Shown here: one piece after another, positions 23,168 through 35,400 of the stretch
Layout: each line of letters begins with the position of its first letter
How positions within the stretch are numbered: the stretch's first letter is position 1
Assembly (NCBI GenBank): GCA_023374045.1
Contig: CM041776.1
Coordinates: 347,943,636-348,007,635 of the forward strand
Reading direction: 5' to 3'
DNA length: 64,000 nucleotides
Origin: Limonium bicolor
Taxonomy: Eukaryota; Streptophyta; Magnoliopsida; Caryophyllales; Plumbaginaceae
Made by a program: the position numbers and the translations under genes
The notes under the pieces: model-generated
What the model was told of the DNA's origin: nothing
Database searches by the model: none
Seen by the model: the letters and a program-made list of their open reading frames with translations, nothing else

Positions 23168-24549
23168 TCGCGTCATGCAAGGAACAAAGTTGCACCGAAG
23201 GATTGGGGAGCTAGCTGCAAAGACTACCTTGAAGCATTTGGACTTTATTATAATAGGCAAATCTATGTTTGTAGTTTGTATTTGGATATGGTGCTACTCT
23301 TTTTCCTTTCTAAATCTTTTTTTATTAGGTTTTATTAGAGAGGTTTTAATAAGGCGCTCAACCCATCAGCTTTTTATTTCAATAATATGGGTATATACCC
23401 AAATTATATATATAAAAATAAAGTCTAGCTTTGTGTTTATCAAGTCTTGTGTTGTGATGCTGTACTAAGTATTTGGAAGTTCTTTATTTTCATATAAAGC
23501 CAAAGAAGAAGATTACGGTAGTTTTTTGTTTGTCGTTTGTTTTTTTTTTTAAAAAAAATAATTTCGATAAGATATGTACCATTAATTCCAGAATATATTA
23601 AGTAATTTGCTCATTATTTAGAAGTCTGCAACCATTTACAGACTTCATTATAAACTCGGACATTTTTATGGCAAAAAACAACTGTGGTCGGTTTAAAAAG
23701 GTATATTGGCTAAGACTAATTAAATCAAAACAAACTGGGTAACTCTAATTGATGACAAAGTTTGACATATATGTTTTACTTTTTTAATAGAACAATAATA
23801 TGATCAAATGATGTCATACATTCTTTCTCAAACTTGATGCATAATTCATGTTCAAATTATCCCTCCACGTCATGCCATAAATTATTTAGTCTTTGCTTCG
23901 TGTTATTATATTCAGATATTCAAGATATTTGGTGATAATTAATTTGCTTCAAATTCTACTCTTATGATTTTAGCAGTGTACAAATGGATTAAAGCCAAGA
24001 AATATGGAAGATTTAGTCGTCCGTAAAGAGTCAAATTAGTCACGAAACCTAGCTAATAACTAAGATGTATCATATCATATGAACGAAGAAATTAAAACTC
24101 AAATTGGGAGGACAAACGAGTGATCATCACGAGGTAAAAAAAAGTACATTTTTCTGTTAGATCATTTAAAATTAACTGGATCCACAAAAATCTATCTTAT
24201 TTATTAACTATGGTGGGATTAAAATTAATTAGCATTTGCTGGTCACTAGCGAACGATGCTAGTTTAAACGTAAGAATTGAAACTTTAGCATAAAGCTACA
24301 TGTAATTAACTAATGTGACACTTGTAATGTACTTGTAGATTAATCCCCTATTCACTGTTATCGAACAGCGCCTATAGGAAATATGGCACAAACGTGCTGC
24401 ATTTTGTGAATAATCTCACCCTAGTCAGAAACTGTTCGGTGAACGCAGTAGTGCCAGTAGCTACGTTTATAATAAAGCTATATGTGATTAAGAAGATTTA
24501 CCTTAGTTAACAAATAGAGAGTTAACAAGTATTTTCGGATGAGACTTTA
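23168..24549. other. intergenic, B3 3' flank
   Basis: The first few hundred bases are probably 3'UTR of the B3 gene. No other gene is seen. AT-rich. Confidence 0.5.
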
Positions 24550-24740
24550 GGGGTCGTTCTGTGCGGACATCAAAAAGCTACTCATACTATAGCTTTTTGT
24601 TTAATCTCACTATAGTTAATAAATAAGGTGGTGTCAACTATGCTTGTGTGGGTTCAATTGATTTAAATAATCCAACAGACAAGTAACAAGTGTCAAATTA
24701 ATATAAAAAAAAAAGTACAATGCGGTGAAAGAACGACCCC
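24550..24740. mobile_element. Tourist-type (PIF/Harbinger) MITE
   Basis: Inverted termini GGGGTCGTTCT and AGAACGACCCC, with a perfect 3-bp duplication TTA (24547-24549 and 24741-24743), the PIF/Harbinger signature. 191 bp, non-coding. Confidence 0.8.
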
Positions 24741-24743
24741 TTA

Positions 24744-26051
24744 GTATTGGATTGAGCAAATTATATATATTGATGTGTGAACAAGCTTCGGTATTCACAT
24801 TCAAATGCAGTTTTCTGCGTTGAAATAAATCTTCCAAACTTTGGCCAGTGTTAACTCCAATAAAGAAGTCATACTTGTTTCAAATTTTTTCAATAAAGGG
24901 ATTAGCTAAACGCTAAACGCTAAACGAACCTTGTTCAGCTTTGTACGGAACGGGACCCACGAACGCGACCAATTGATCTGAACAAACAGAATCCTGATTG
25001 AAGACAAGAGAGATATCGCCAGTTGATCAACGCGCGCGTATTGGTACCTGTACTGTACCGGATAATGTTGTTTGTCCAATAGATGTTGTTTATTTTATTA
25101 TGCCTACACATACATATATATATGCATACACATACACATACATATATTATATATGCATACAACAGAGCGGCTAGTAATATGCGCAAAATGAAACTTCCGT
25201 CCTACCTCTTCTGATTAAGCCATGACCTACATTTTCAAATGCTGGACCAGATGTTAAGTTTTTTTTTTTTTCAAAATTATCATCGTGCGTTCTTTGCAGT
25301 TTTCATTTCTTTCCGTGTATATATGTTAGACAAGCTGACCATTCTTTTGAAGTAATTAAAACCATATAATTATCCACGTAAAAAATAGAATACTACCTAA
25401 GGAATAAAAGTAGATAGACATATACATGCAACAGAAAACCTATAAAAAAATACATGCAACATAAAATAATCTTCAAATTCCAGGAAATACAAAACTCAAT
25501 ATCTATCAACGAGAATTTCAGAAAGCAGTCTAGAGTCTAATAGTGTTACAAACTGAAGATTTGGACTATAGAAATTAGATAAATACTTCAGAAACACACT
25601 TTGAAATTAATACACCCACATGATAAAGAGTTGGAAATCTTACTCGTCTATTGAGATTTCAACTCAAATTTAAACTCTGTAAACAAAATACTTCCAAGTC
25701 ATTGATATTATGATAGACCAACTTAACATTGTCGAGTCATTTGACGAGCATAATTAAACAAGAACAAAAACCTTAAGCGAGTTGCTTTAATTAATGTAGT
25801 ACGTACGTACTGCGTTGTAGTGTGACATCATATATGCTACCATAATTCAGATTCTCAGGCAACATGGGTCCCACGCGCTGAACGATAAATGACCACTGCG
25901 CGTTCAATACTGAGCTCAATTGGTCCATTGTGAGTACAGTGGTGGGTCCAATTAAAGAAAGAGAAAAAAATAGTCACAAGTTTTTCCCGCACGTTGTCGA
26001 ACGCAGCCGCCATTCTTTCTCATCGCTCAGATTCACCTTGGAGGGATATTA
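24744..26051. other. intergenic, no gene seen
   Basis: Includes a CATA/TATA-rich run at 25105-25160. The 83-residue minus frame there is simple-repeat translation. Nothing else recognisable. Confidence 0.6.
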
Positions 26052-26289
26052 CTCCCTCTGTCCCACTTTCACCTTCCTGTTTACTTTTTGGTACGCTTTT
26101 CCACTTTGATATTAACCATATAAGATAAAATAATTTTATAAAATAAATTTCTACAACATATAGTTTTTGACATGAGGATTCCATTACAAAAATTAGATTT
26201 GTAAAATTATATCATCTTATATGTTAAATATTGAAGTCAAACGACATGTTCAAATAGTAAACGAGACAGTCAATCAGGGACGGAGGGAG
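26052..26289. mobile_element. Stowaway MITE
   Basis: Begins CTCCCTCTGTCCCAC, ends GGGACGGAGGGAG, flanked by TA on both sides (26050-26051 and 26290-26291). 238 bp with AT-rich interior. Confidence 0.92.
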
Positions 26290-26291
26290 TA

Positions 26292-27168
26292 GTTTTATCT
26301 ACCCCATATACCCTTGGCCTTGGGTGGTAGACAGAGGTGTATTAAATGAAGAGTATAGGCTGATCTTATCCACTTCAAAAAAAAAAAAGAGTATGACCCA
26401 TTCTTTTGTTAGTTTATAGATCAGTTTATTTGATGTTTGTTCTTTCTATATATCATATATATTAATTGTCATATTAATTATTTTTTCTCTCTACTTTTTC
26501 TAATTTTAGCTAACAACTGACATCAGCTAGATATTTTAGCTCAGAAAAGAATGGATCTCGCAAAGTTTAACCACTTCTATCTACATAACCAGTTATTAAA
26601 AAAAAAAAACTTCTACATAACTAGGATACTGCCCAGAGGCGGCTATCAACATATTTAGGTGGTGTATTAGAACAGGGCCCCAAATTTTAGGATACCTATT
26701 TTTTTCAATTTTATATAATTAGGTTTTAGAGAGAAAAAAACTACATAATCAAATTATCAATAATAAATTATATTTTAACATTATTTACCTTTTAAAAAAA
26801 ATAAATAAGTAAATAATTTATTTTATAGGTACGATTGATTATTTTTCTCTTGGTAAAAAGATATTTAATAATTAATAAATTTTTAAAGTATGATACCTTT
26901 TTAGTTTGTACCATCAGTCTATCTATATTTTTAGATTTAACAATGTTATAAAACTCAAATTGACGCCCCTAATACTGCCAGCTGTTGCTCAAAACTTTTC
27001 AGCCACTACATCGAGATGAAAAGATAAGACCAGATGAGATATCCGTGCACCGAATAATAATTCGCCACGTGTTTTGAAATCAAGGGCAATTGAATGGCGC
27101 AATATCGGACAGCACCTCAGGTTTGCATTCGTTTCTGGCAGGCAGGGGATTTGGCGGCCGGAAAAAAA
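26292..27168. other. intergenic, no gene seen
   Basis: AT-rich; no supported gene or element boundary. Confidence 0.6.
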
Positions 27169-27581
27169 GAAAATTCACGATATACCATTATTTTCTTTTG
27201 TAATTCACAATATATCATGTTGGTTTTCGTAATTCAACTTTAAACATGTTTAAATGTTGTCCAAAATTGATGAAACTTTACATGGATGATACTAAAGTGT
27301 TATATTTTGGTCCAATATCAAATTTGAATTTTTTTAAACTCACATGTGACCTGTGGGATCCAATGAAAATTGTGACATGTTCATTGGGTCCCACATGTCA
27401 CATATGAGCTTAAAAAACTTCAAATGTGATATTGGACCAAAACATAACACTTTAGCATCATCCATGTAAAGTTTCATAAATTTTGGACAACATTTAATCA
27501 TGTTTAAAGTTGAATTACGAAAACCAATAGGGATATATTGTGAATTACGAAAGAAAACAGAGACATATCGTGAATTATCCC
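27169..27581. mobile_element. foldback Mutator-type MITE
   Basis: Inverted arms of over 150 bp carry AATTCACGATAT / ATATCGTGAATT ends and repeated GTAATTCAACTTTAAACATG phrases. The central half matches the element at 6746-7283 while the outer arms differ. Target-site flanks are A-runs and cannot be resolved. The 108- and 99-residue minus frames here are shadows. Confidence 0.75.
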
Positions 27582-28423
27582 AAAAAAAAAAAGAGTACTT
27601 ATAAAAGGGATGGAAAGTAGAGGCAAAAAATAAACTGTAAGCAAATATGATACGGTGCCGAGGCATGAATCTACTGGAATGGTTTTCAGTACCAGTTCAT
27701 CCGGCTTTAACTGATATACGTACGAGTACTGAAGATGATGAATCTGAAGATGAGATCGAATGCATCTTGGCATCATAGAGAGGCTCAGCTTCGATCGATT
27801 CAACGTACGTGGTACAGTCTAGAAGAAATGGTGAAAAAAAAATCAGGTAATAACTTTCATAGTGTGTGCGTGAACAAGGTTGGTTCCGTTGAGAGAGTGA
27901 CCGCCATGAGAGCCGCTAACTAGAGCTCTGTGACTGATCAATAATTAGTTTCGCCCGCTGGAAAATTTTCGGCCTATTCCAATAACCCATAGTGTGATTT
28001 ATATTTCTTTTTAATTTTGGGGACTAGACTGTTTTAGATCTAACTTTTTTTTGGGTTTCTTAATATCTGCCCTATCATTCTTCAATTATTCTAACTATAT
28101 ACATGATTATTAATATTTAAATAAATGTATATATATTATAGTATAATACATAAAAATTCATATAACAATGTTTAAGCTTTGACAAGTCTCATTTACGATT
28201 TGGAACCCGTCGACAAAGGTAAACAATAATGTAACCTCTTCCTTGAAAGATTATTTGTAGTGATATTTCATTTTAGTGTAAGAGTTGGAGTAGTAAGATT
28301 ATAGGGCTGTAATTGGATAGTGATACTCTTTTTTCTTCTTATACTTTTTTCTATTGGATTTTAACTGAAGAGGTTTTTATGAGACCTGTCCCACACACCC
28401 ATCCACCTGGTTTCAGAATTTTA
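27582..28423. other. intergenic, no gene seen
   Basis: A 62-residue frame at 27735-27923 has no recognisable feature. Nothing else is supported. Confidence 0.55.
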
Positions 28424-28643
28424 CTCCATCCGTTCAACAATAACTGTTATTTTAAAAACTTGCACACTTATTAAGAAAAGTAGGACAATGACGCATGTGC
28501 CCCTACTTTTTACTTTTCCATTTAGATAATAATTACTTTTATATTGAATAGTAGGGGTAAAAGTGTGTCAAAAAGCTAGAATGACAGATATTTTTGAACA
28601 AGAATAACATACTAAAACGACAGATATTAATTAACAAAGAGAG
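28424..28643. mobile_element. Stowaway-like MITE
   Basis: Starts CTCCATCCGTTCAACAATA, ends TTAACAAAGAGAG, flanked by TA (28422-28423 and 28644-28645). Inner arms ACTGTTATTTT and AAAACGACAGAT are inverted with mismatches. 220 bp. Confidence 0.7.
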
Positions 28644-28645
28644 TA

Positions 28646-30440
28646 TTTAATACTTCTCTTTCTTTCTCCATCTTTCCTTCATCTTTTATTTGTTTATACG
28701 TGGGACGCTGCAAACCACGTCAATCAGGTAAGGTTGCTCAATCTTTTTCTTCTTTCCTCTGTCTTTCTTTCTCTCCCTTCTTTTTCTTCTTCTAGTATTG
28801 GTAGGAGAGGGTTACTATAAAAATGTTTAACTGATAATAAAGAGGGTTTAAGTTAATCTTACAGTGGACACTTCAACAATAAGCTCCAGATATAAGGAGC
28901 TGTTAATTTGGACTGGAATACTGGGACCAAAATAACATCAACTACGATGGATCCCTTTTTTTTATTTATTTAAATGAACTTTAGTCTGGGGTTACAATTC
29001 TCCCAGAGAAAAACATGTCACGTTATTTCTAGACCAAATTGAGAGAGGCCAAAGCACCAAACTTACTATGGTATCTATGAGATGTAACGCGGATGAAATA
29101 ATAGGAAAACTAAAAAAATATTCATGTTTTTTATTAACGTAAATTATGTGATCGAATGTATTCCGTCTAAGCGAGAAGTAGCAGTAGGTGGAGAGTGGTG
29201 TACCTGTGACCCGGTCACATACTTGGGTCAAGAGTTTTGAAATGTTCTGTTTATTATTAGTCACTTCAATTTCGGGATCAATTATTGTTTCCTTATTCTA
29301 CAGACCTTCATTTACATTGGTTCATTTCCAATTTCCATCTTTTTAGAATATAAGATTTTATTAATTATTCTCATTTTAAAAAATGTCGACAACATAAGAA
29401 TATTTCCTATAGCCATAAATATATTTTAACAAAATAGATAAAGTCTTGTATTTTATTTTATTTGTGGTATATTTTACTATGAATTACTTATTTTCACAGC
29501 ATTTTATTTATTAATATTCAAATGCACGAATACTAATTATGTATCAAACAAACATATACTGAAAATAATAGTAGGTTATACTATTTGAATAGGAAATATA
29601 GTAACCATGATATGTTAGACAACAATAACGAAAAATTGACAACTTGTAGATATATGCACTGCTGTCACCATCAGTCAAAAAATAAGTGGTGACCATGTGC
29701 AAAGCAAAACTTCAACTCCCACGTAAGGACCCACTGTTGTTTTTTTGTTGACAACTATATAAAGCAGATCGTACTAAACCCGAGAGCATAGAGGAACGGC
29801 GGGATTCAATGCTTTAGAACTAATTCTTCTCATTTTGTGAAAAAGAAAAAAAATGTATATATACTAATAATATGGTAATACAATTATTTAAAAAAAATAA
29901 AAAAATATAGTAATACAATAATATATATACCACATAAGAAACTGATCGGGAAAACCAAATCGATAGTGGACTCGTTATTTGGCATTTTATGGGTAACAAT
30001 GACAGTTTGGATATATCTATAATTACCAAAAAAAATGTATGTTAAACATATAAATAAAAATAAAGTAATATATTGAGCTATGTAGAACAATGAACAGTAA
30101 TGTTTCTGTTTCTAATCAGGGATATTAAACTTTTGATAAGTAGAGAATCGATCACCACTCAGTTTCTTTTTAACTTCATGTAATATATCCATGCGTTCAA
30201 AAAACTAATTAAATTAAAAAATCTTAAATCAGACTGTACTCATCACTAGTGATTCGGTCATTTGTTTTTATTAATAGCCTTGGACTTGTGGCAGTCATGG
30301 GAGAGATTTGTTTTGATTATTATGGAGCGCATCGTCATTTAATATATAGACTCTTATGACCCAATTATAAAACTGAAATTTGGAAAATATTAAATATATT
30401 ACATCTTAAATTTAATTACTTCAATTATAAGACTCACTTA
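28646..30440. other. intergenic, no gene seen
   Basis: A pyrimidine-rich tract at 28660-28800 and AT-rich sequence up to the gap. No supported gene. Confidence 0.6.
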
Positions 30441-30940
30441 NNNNNNNNNNNNNNNNNNNNNNNNNNNNNNNNNNNNNNNNNNNNNNNNNNNNNNNNNNNN
30501 NNNNNNNNNNNNNNNNNNNNNNNNNNNNNNNNNNNNNNNNNNNNNNNNNNNNNNNNNNNNNNNNNNNNNNNNNNNNNNNNNNNNNNNNNNNNNNNNNNNN
30601 NNNNNNNNNNNNNNNNNNNNNNNNNNNNNNNNNNNNNNNNNNNNNNNNNNNNNNNNNNNNNNNNNNNNNNNNNNNNNNNNNNNNNNNNNNNNNNNNNNNN
30701 NNNNNNNNNNNNNNNNNNNNNNNNNNNNNNNNNNNNNNNNNNNNNNNNNNNNNNNNNNNNNNNNNNNNNNNNNNNNNNNNNNNNNNNNNNNNNNNNNNNN
30801 NNNNNNNNNNNNNNNNNNNNNNNNNNNNNNNNNNNNNNNNNNNNNNNNNNNNNNNNNNNNNNNNNNNNNNNNNNNNNNNNNNNNNNNNNNNNNNNNNNNN
30901 NNNNNNNNNNNNNNNNNNNNNNNNNNNNNNNNNNNNNNNN
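30441..30940. other. assembly gap (500 N)
   Basis: Exactly 500 N, which is usually a placeholder of unknown true length. Long open frames across it are artefacts. Confidence 1.
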
Positions 30941-32418
30941 TACAAGTTGAAGGATCATACTTACTCCCTTTTTCCCATTCCCCCACCCCCCTCCGGAAAA
31001 GTATTCCTTTTCCCTCTTCATTCCTGCTGGGACGAGGACCGCGTCTGTCCTCTCTCAAAAATCAAAAGCCATTCACTTACACCTGCGCTGTTTATCCAAA
31101 CTCACGCAGGTCGGTTCGTCTTCAATCTCACGCAGGTCAGTTCCTCTTCAATCTCACGCGGCACTCACATCTCTGTTATCTTCTACTCATATTTCCCTCT
31201 TCATTGTTACAGCAGAGAGCAAGGCGCAGGAATAACCGGCGCTGTTTATCCAAATCACAACCAACGCTGTTGTTTTTTTCCCCAATCTCACGCAGGTCGG
31301 TTCCTCTTCATTGTTACGGTACAAATCTGATTTTTATGCAATTTGGTGACCACGATTGAAGTACATATCTTCACCTTCAAGGTTGTCTTGATAGCCATCT
31401 TTGCTTTGGGGTTAAATATTTCACCGGAGTTGAGTAGGCATTCTGGTTTCTTTACGTAACCACAGCCTCCATTTGCTTTGAAAAACCCTTGCATCTCACG
31501 CAGGCTTCTTTACGTAACCACAGGTTTCTTTACGTATCCACATATTTCTTTAATTTTGTTAGCATACAAGAATCAAAATTAAAGAAAGATTGATCGATTA
31601 AGTGTTTGACGATGATGAGCATAACATTGATTCAATTAATTAATAATTTGCATGTTGAAGGCGACCATATGAGCTCCATGAGTCCAGCCATAAATAGGCT
31701 TGTAGTTGGAAGAGTTGCTTGTTTCAATTGAAATACTGAAAACAAAAGTGTTTTTACAGGAAGAAATTCTGAAAATAAAAGTGTTTGTACATCGACGGTA
31801 TTGATTGTTTAATTGTAGCGTGTGATGGTATTGATTGTAACGGCTGGTGGAAGAAATTTTGTTGGGTTTGCATAGACTGATGGTATTTTGATTGTTTTAT
31901 TGTAGCGGTTTGCTTATTTAAGTGGTAGTAGTTTCGAAGCAGCAGCGGAGCAGCAACAGTAGCAAGTTATAAAAGAATCTTTTTTTTTGCTTATAATTAT
32001 GTAAATTTTTGTTTAATCAATTTGCTGAAAATAATATAATCTATCTTTTATGTTTATAAATGTTGTTAATTTCATCAAAATTATGCTTTATTCTTTTGTT
32101 CATTTGTAGTCTTTTTTTATAGTGAAAGTGATATTTTAGCATATTGATCAATTATATAACATTGTATAACTGCAAGATGTGATATATGTTCAGTTTTATT
32201 GAATACAGTCTGATTCACCTGTTTCTAGAGCCAAACAACAACAAAGGGAATCAGGGGGTAATTGATTCCGTTTCTGGGATAGAGCCAAACGACTAGGAAA
32301 ATTCAGGGGAATTCTATTCCATTCCCTTGCATTCCGTTTCCTGATTCCATTCCGTTTCCCCTGCACGATCCAATCGCCCCCTAAATCAGTAGGCTGAGGG
32401 AGTGAGAGCATATTAATC
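30941..32418 (+). promoter_or_regulatory. NRPC2 upstream region
   Basis: Holds four or more copies of a CTCACGCAGG(TCGGTTCCTCTTCA) phrase (about 31104, 31128, 31155, 31287, 31495), repeated GCGCTGTTTATCCAAA (31086, 31239), and repeated TTCTTTACGTAACCAC. Just upstream of the start codon, 32205-32385 is a block with repeated GATTCCGTTTC phrases that looks like an inserted small repeat. No clear TATA box was identified. Part of this region may be 5'UTR or a further broken gene. Confidence 0.4.
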
Positions 32419-35400
32419 ATGGGGTTGCCTCAGTGCTCTACTCCCGCTGACGGTGGTGGCAAGCAATCAGAGTAAGTTATTGCTCCTTCCTTCCGGTTTT
32501 CATTATTTCCATTCCAACAGCTTACAAATTCCTCTTTTTTTCTTTTTTTTTTTCCCTCCTTTCTCACTCATTGCATTACAATTTCAGCATAGACAAGCAA
32601 TTCCTCGCGGCCCCGATAAAATCAGCTGTTGATAAGTTTCAACTTGTCCCAGAGTTCTTAAAGGTAAAACTCTTGCTACTCTGACGGTTTTTTCTCTGAA
32701 TTTGACGTGGCTAGTTAGTTGTAACGTCTCTTAATTGGAATTGGCTGCTTAATATGCTGTAGGTCAGAGGTTTGGTGAATGAACATCTGGAATCTTACAA
32801 CTACTTCATCAAGACTGGCCTAAAGAGGATTGTTCGAGTGAACAATCGGATCACCGCTAGCCATGATGAGAATATTTTCCTCGAGTAATGTCCTTGGATT
32901 TACTGTTGAAATCTCATTAAGACAGCGTTCCTTTGTGTAGTTCTGTTGTTATTCATCTTCCCAGAGCATGTGCTGTGCTTTCTTGTATTCAATCAATCCA
33001 GGTTAGGCTCTCTTCGGACAGGCTATTGGATTTTGATTCTGTTGTTTGAAACTTGTAGATATAAAGAAGTTCGTATTGGGAAACCAGAGGTGAGTGCTGA
33101 TGGCCATCGGATGGACTTAACTCCGCAGATGTGCAGGTTAACAGACAAAACGTACGTCCATCGCTATGTTTTCCCTTGTACTACTGTGCGCCTTTGTGCT
33201 TGGTGACTTATGCATGCATGCTATAATCAAATGGTTTTTTATTATGCATTTGAATCTGCTTATGGATGCCTGTTGATGAACTTCTATGGCTCCAAGAGCT
33301 TCCTAGAACCTGGTGGTAGTTTATGGAGATGGGCAATGGAATACTCTACTTATCCTCCCACATTGATCCATGCATTCATCAATGTCAATACTACATCTCT
33401 GCAAACAATAAGAGTTGGGAAACCACTTATTTATGTACCTTGTTTGACAAGGAAAATGTGGTATTGTTTCCGGCCATATGGGGTCAGCTGGAATTTTTTT
33501 TCCAATGTGACCTACTTGTAATGCCCTCCAAAAAAGTTTAGGCAGGAGATAGCTAAGGTATGTGTGATATTTTACTCATCCGGTTACTTGGTGGTATCGT
33601 AGACAGTGAAAATAAGCAGTATTTCTGCTCTACTAATAAACTATATCATTTACCAAACTGTTATCTTGTTATAAAATTTCGTCGTCCATTTAGACTTCAA
33701 ACGGTCTTTATTTAAGCTCAATACAGGTACAGGAAAGCTTCTTAAGATTTCTCGATACAGGCAATAAAATTCTACTAGCATCACATAGCATAATAATTTG
33801 TATTATGGTGCATCTGTATAATTTAGGTAAACAAGGATAAGCTATCATCCAGTTGTTCCTGTCCATGGAAACAGTCTTGCCAACTTCTCGGGATTTTTGG
33901 ATACTCGCCTGAAAATCGTTCAAACAACACCATAAATCGTATTATGGTGCATCAAGTATAGTTTAGGGAAACAAGTGTAGGCTGTCATCCAGTTCTTTCT
34001 GTCCTTGGAAATATTCTTAACAATTGCGTGGCATTCAAATAAGTTAAGATGTAACGTCCCCTAAATTTGTCTATTCATTGGTGGCAACTCTCGCAGCTTT
34101 GAATGAGATCAGCTCCCTTTTACTGGTCTCATCGAGGATTTCTTCCTCTGTAAGATTTGAATGAAACTGTCCTTTACCAATTTTGTTTTATTGATGATTG
34201 ATGACAGGTATTCAGCTCCAATAATTGCCACTATAACTTATGTCAAGGAATATAATGGCGAAAGACGTATAGACAAAAGGTACCCCTGAGCTGAAACACA
34301 CATGGAAAACATAGCATTTTTGAATTGCTTATGAAGGGGAAATGTAATATGATATTTTCTTCTCTTGTTCATTGTTTCAGTCTATCGTCATAGGAGAAAT
34401 ACCAGTCATGCTCCGAAGCTGTTGCTGTTCTTTACATGAGAAAGATGAATCTGAGCTTGCAAGACTAGGTTGAGACGTGATTGTGGATATTTATTACTTT
34501 TTGATGCTGACTTGCTCCCACTATTTCTGTTCTTGTAATATGCTCTTCCTCTGCAGGTGAATGCCCCCTGGATCCAGGAGGTTACTTTGTGGTTAAAGGA
34601 GCTGAAAAGGTGCACGTCTTCCCTTTTCTGATTTGTCATTTGGTGCCATCTGAGTCGTTCAGAAGACTTGTTTTATGGTTACATTGATCTGTACATCAGA
34701 TCTATTGTCTGGAACATATAATTAATTAAGTTGCATGATGATGCAATGTAGATTGATATAAAGATACAAGAAACAAGGAGAATGCACTGGTGATCAATGG
34801 CTAATTAGTTGTGAGCTTGTAAATTATAATGTTATAAAGGATGTTGGGATTGTGAATTCTCAAGTAATTTTGTTAGGTGTGTCCTTCACTAGCGACTTCA
34901 TAGCCAGTTGGTAAATCAACTGAAAAAGTAACCGAAGTAAATGCGAGAATTCAATCACGTACTTCACACACACAAAAAGAAAATTTAAGAAGAGACAAAA
35001 ACATCATCCAATTTTTTTTGAAATCTCAGCGTGTCTCTGTTTCACAGTTACATTTTTATACTTCATGTTACAGTCTTGGTGAAACATGAGGCTTTATTTG
35101 ATGGCTTTCATTTGATTTTTTTGCTTGGTACAATACCTTCTGGTGTATTTGCTGATCATTACTTCTCTACCTCATAATGAAACTGTCATAGTAGTGAATA
35201 TACTCTTCTGCGACAGGTGATTTTAATTCAAGAGCAGCTCTCGAACAACAGAATCATGATTGATCTAGACAAGAAGGGAAAGTAAGTATTTTTTGTGCAG
35301 CAGCTTTCTTTCTTTTTTTAACCTATGTTGATGTCTTTCATTTTCAATATACAAAAATGCAATAAAAGATGAAGTCCCTGCTAGTGCTTTTTGTTAACCT

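Noticed and set aside
25105..25186. 83-residue minus frame with Cys/Val/Tyr repeats
   Set aside because: Translation of a CATA/TATA microsatellite.
27340..27803. Overlapping minus-strand frames of 108 and 99 residues
   Set aside because: They fall in or overlap the foldback element at 27169-27581 and show no domain.
30421..31058. Long minus-strand ORFs of 174-206 codons
   Set aside because: Almost entirely the 500-N gap; not real coding sequence.
32205..32390. Harbinger-type MITE just upstream of the NRPC2 start
   Set aside because: GATTCCGTTTC phrases are repeated, but no clear inverted ends or 3-bp duplication could be shown; noted only in the upstream region.
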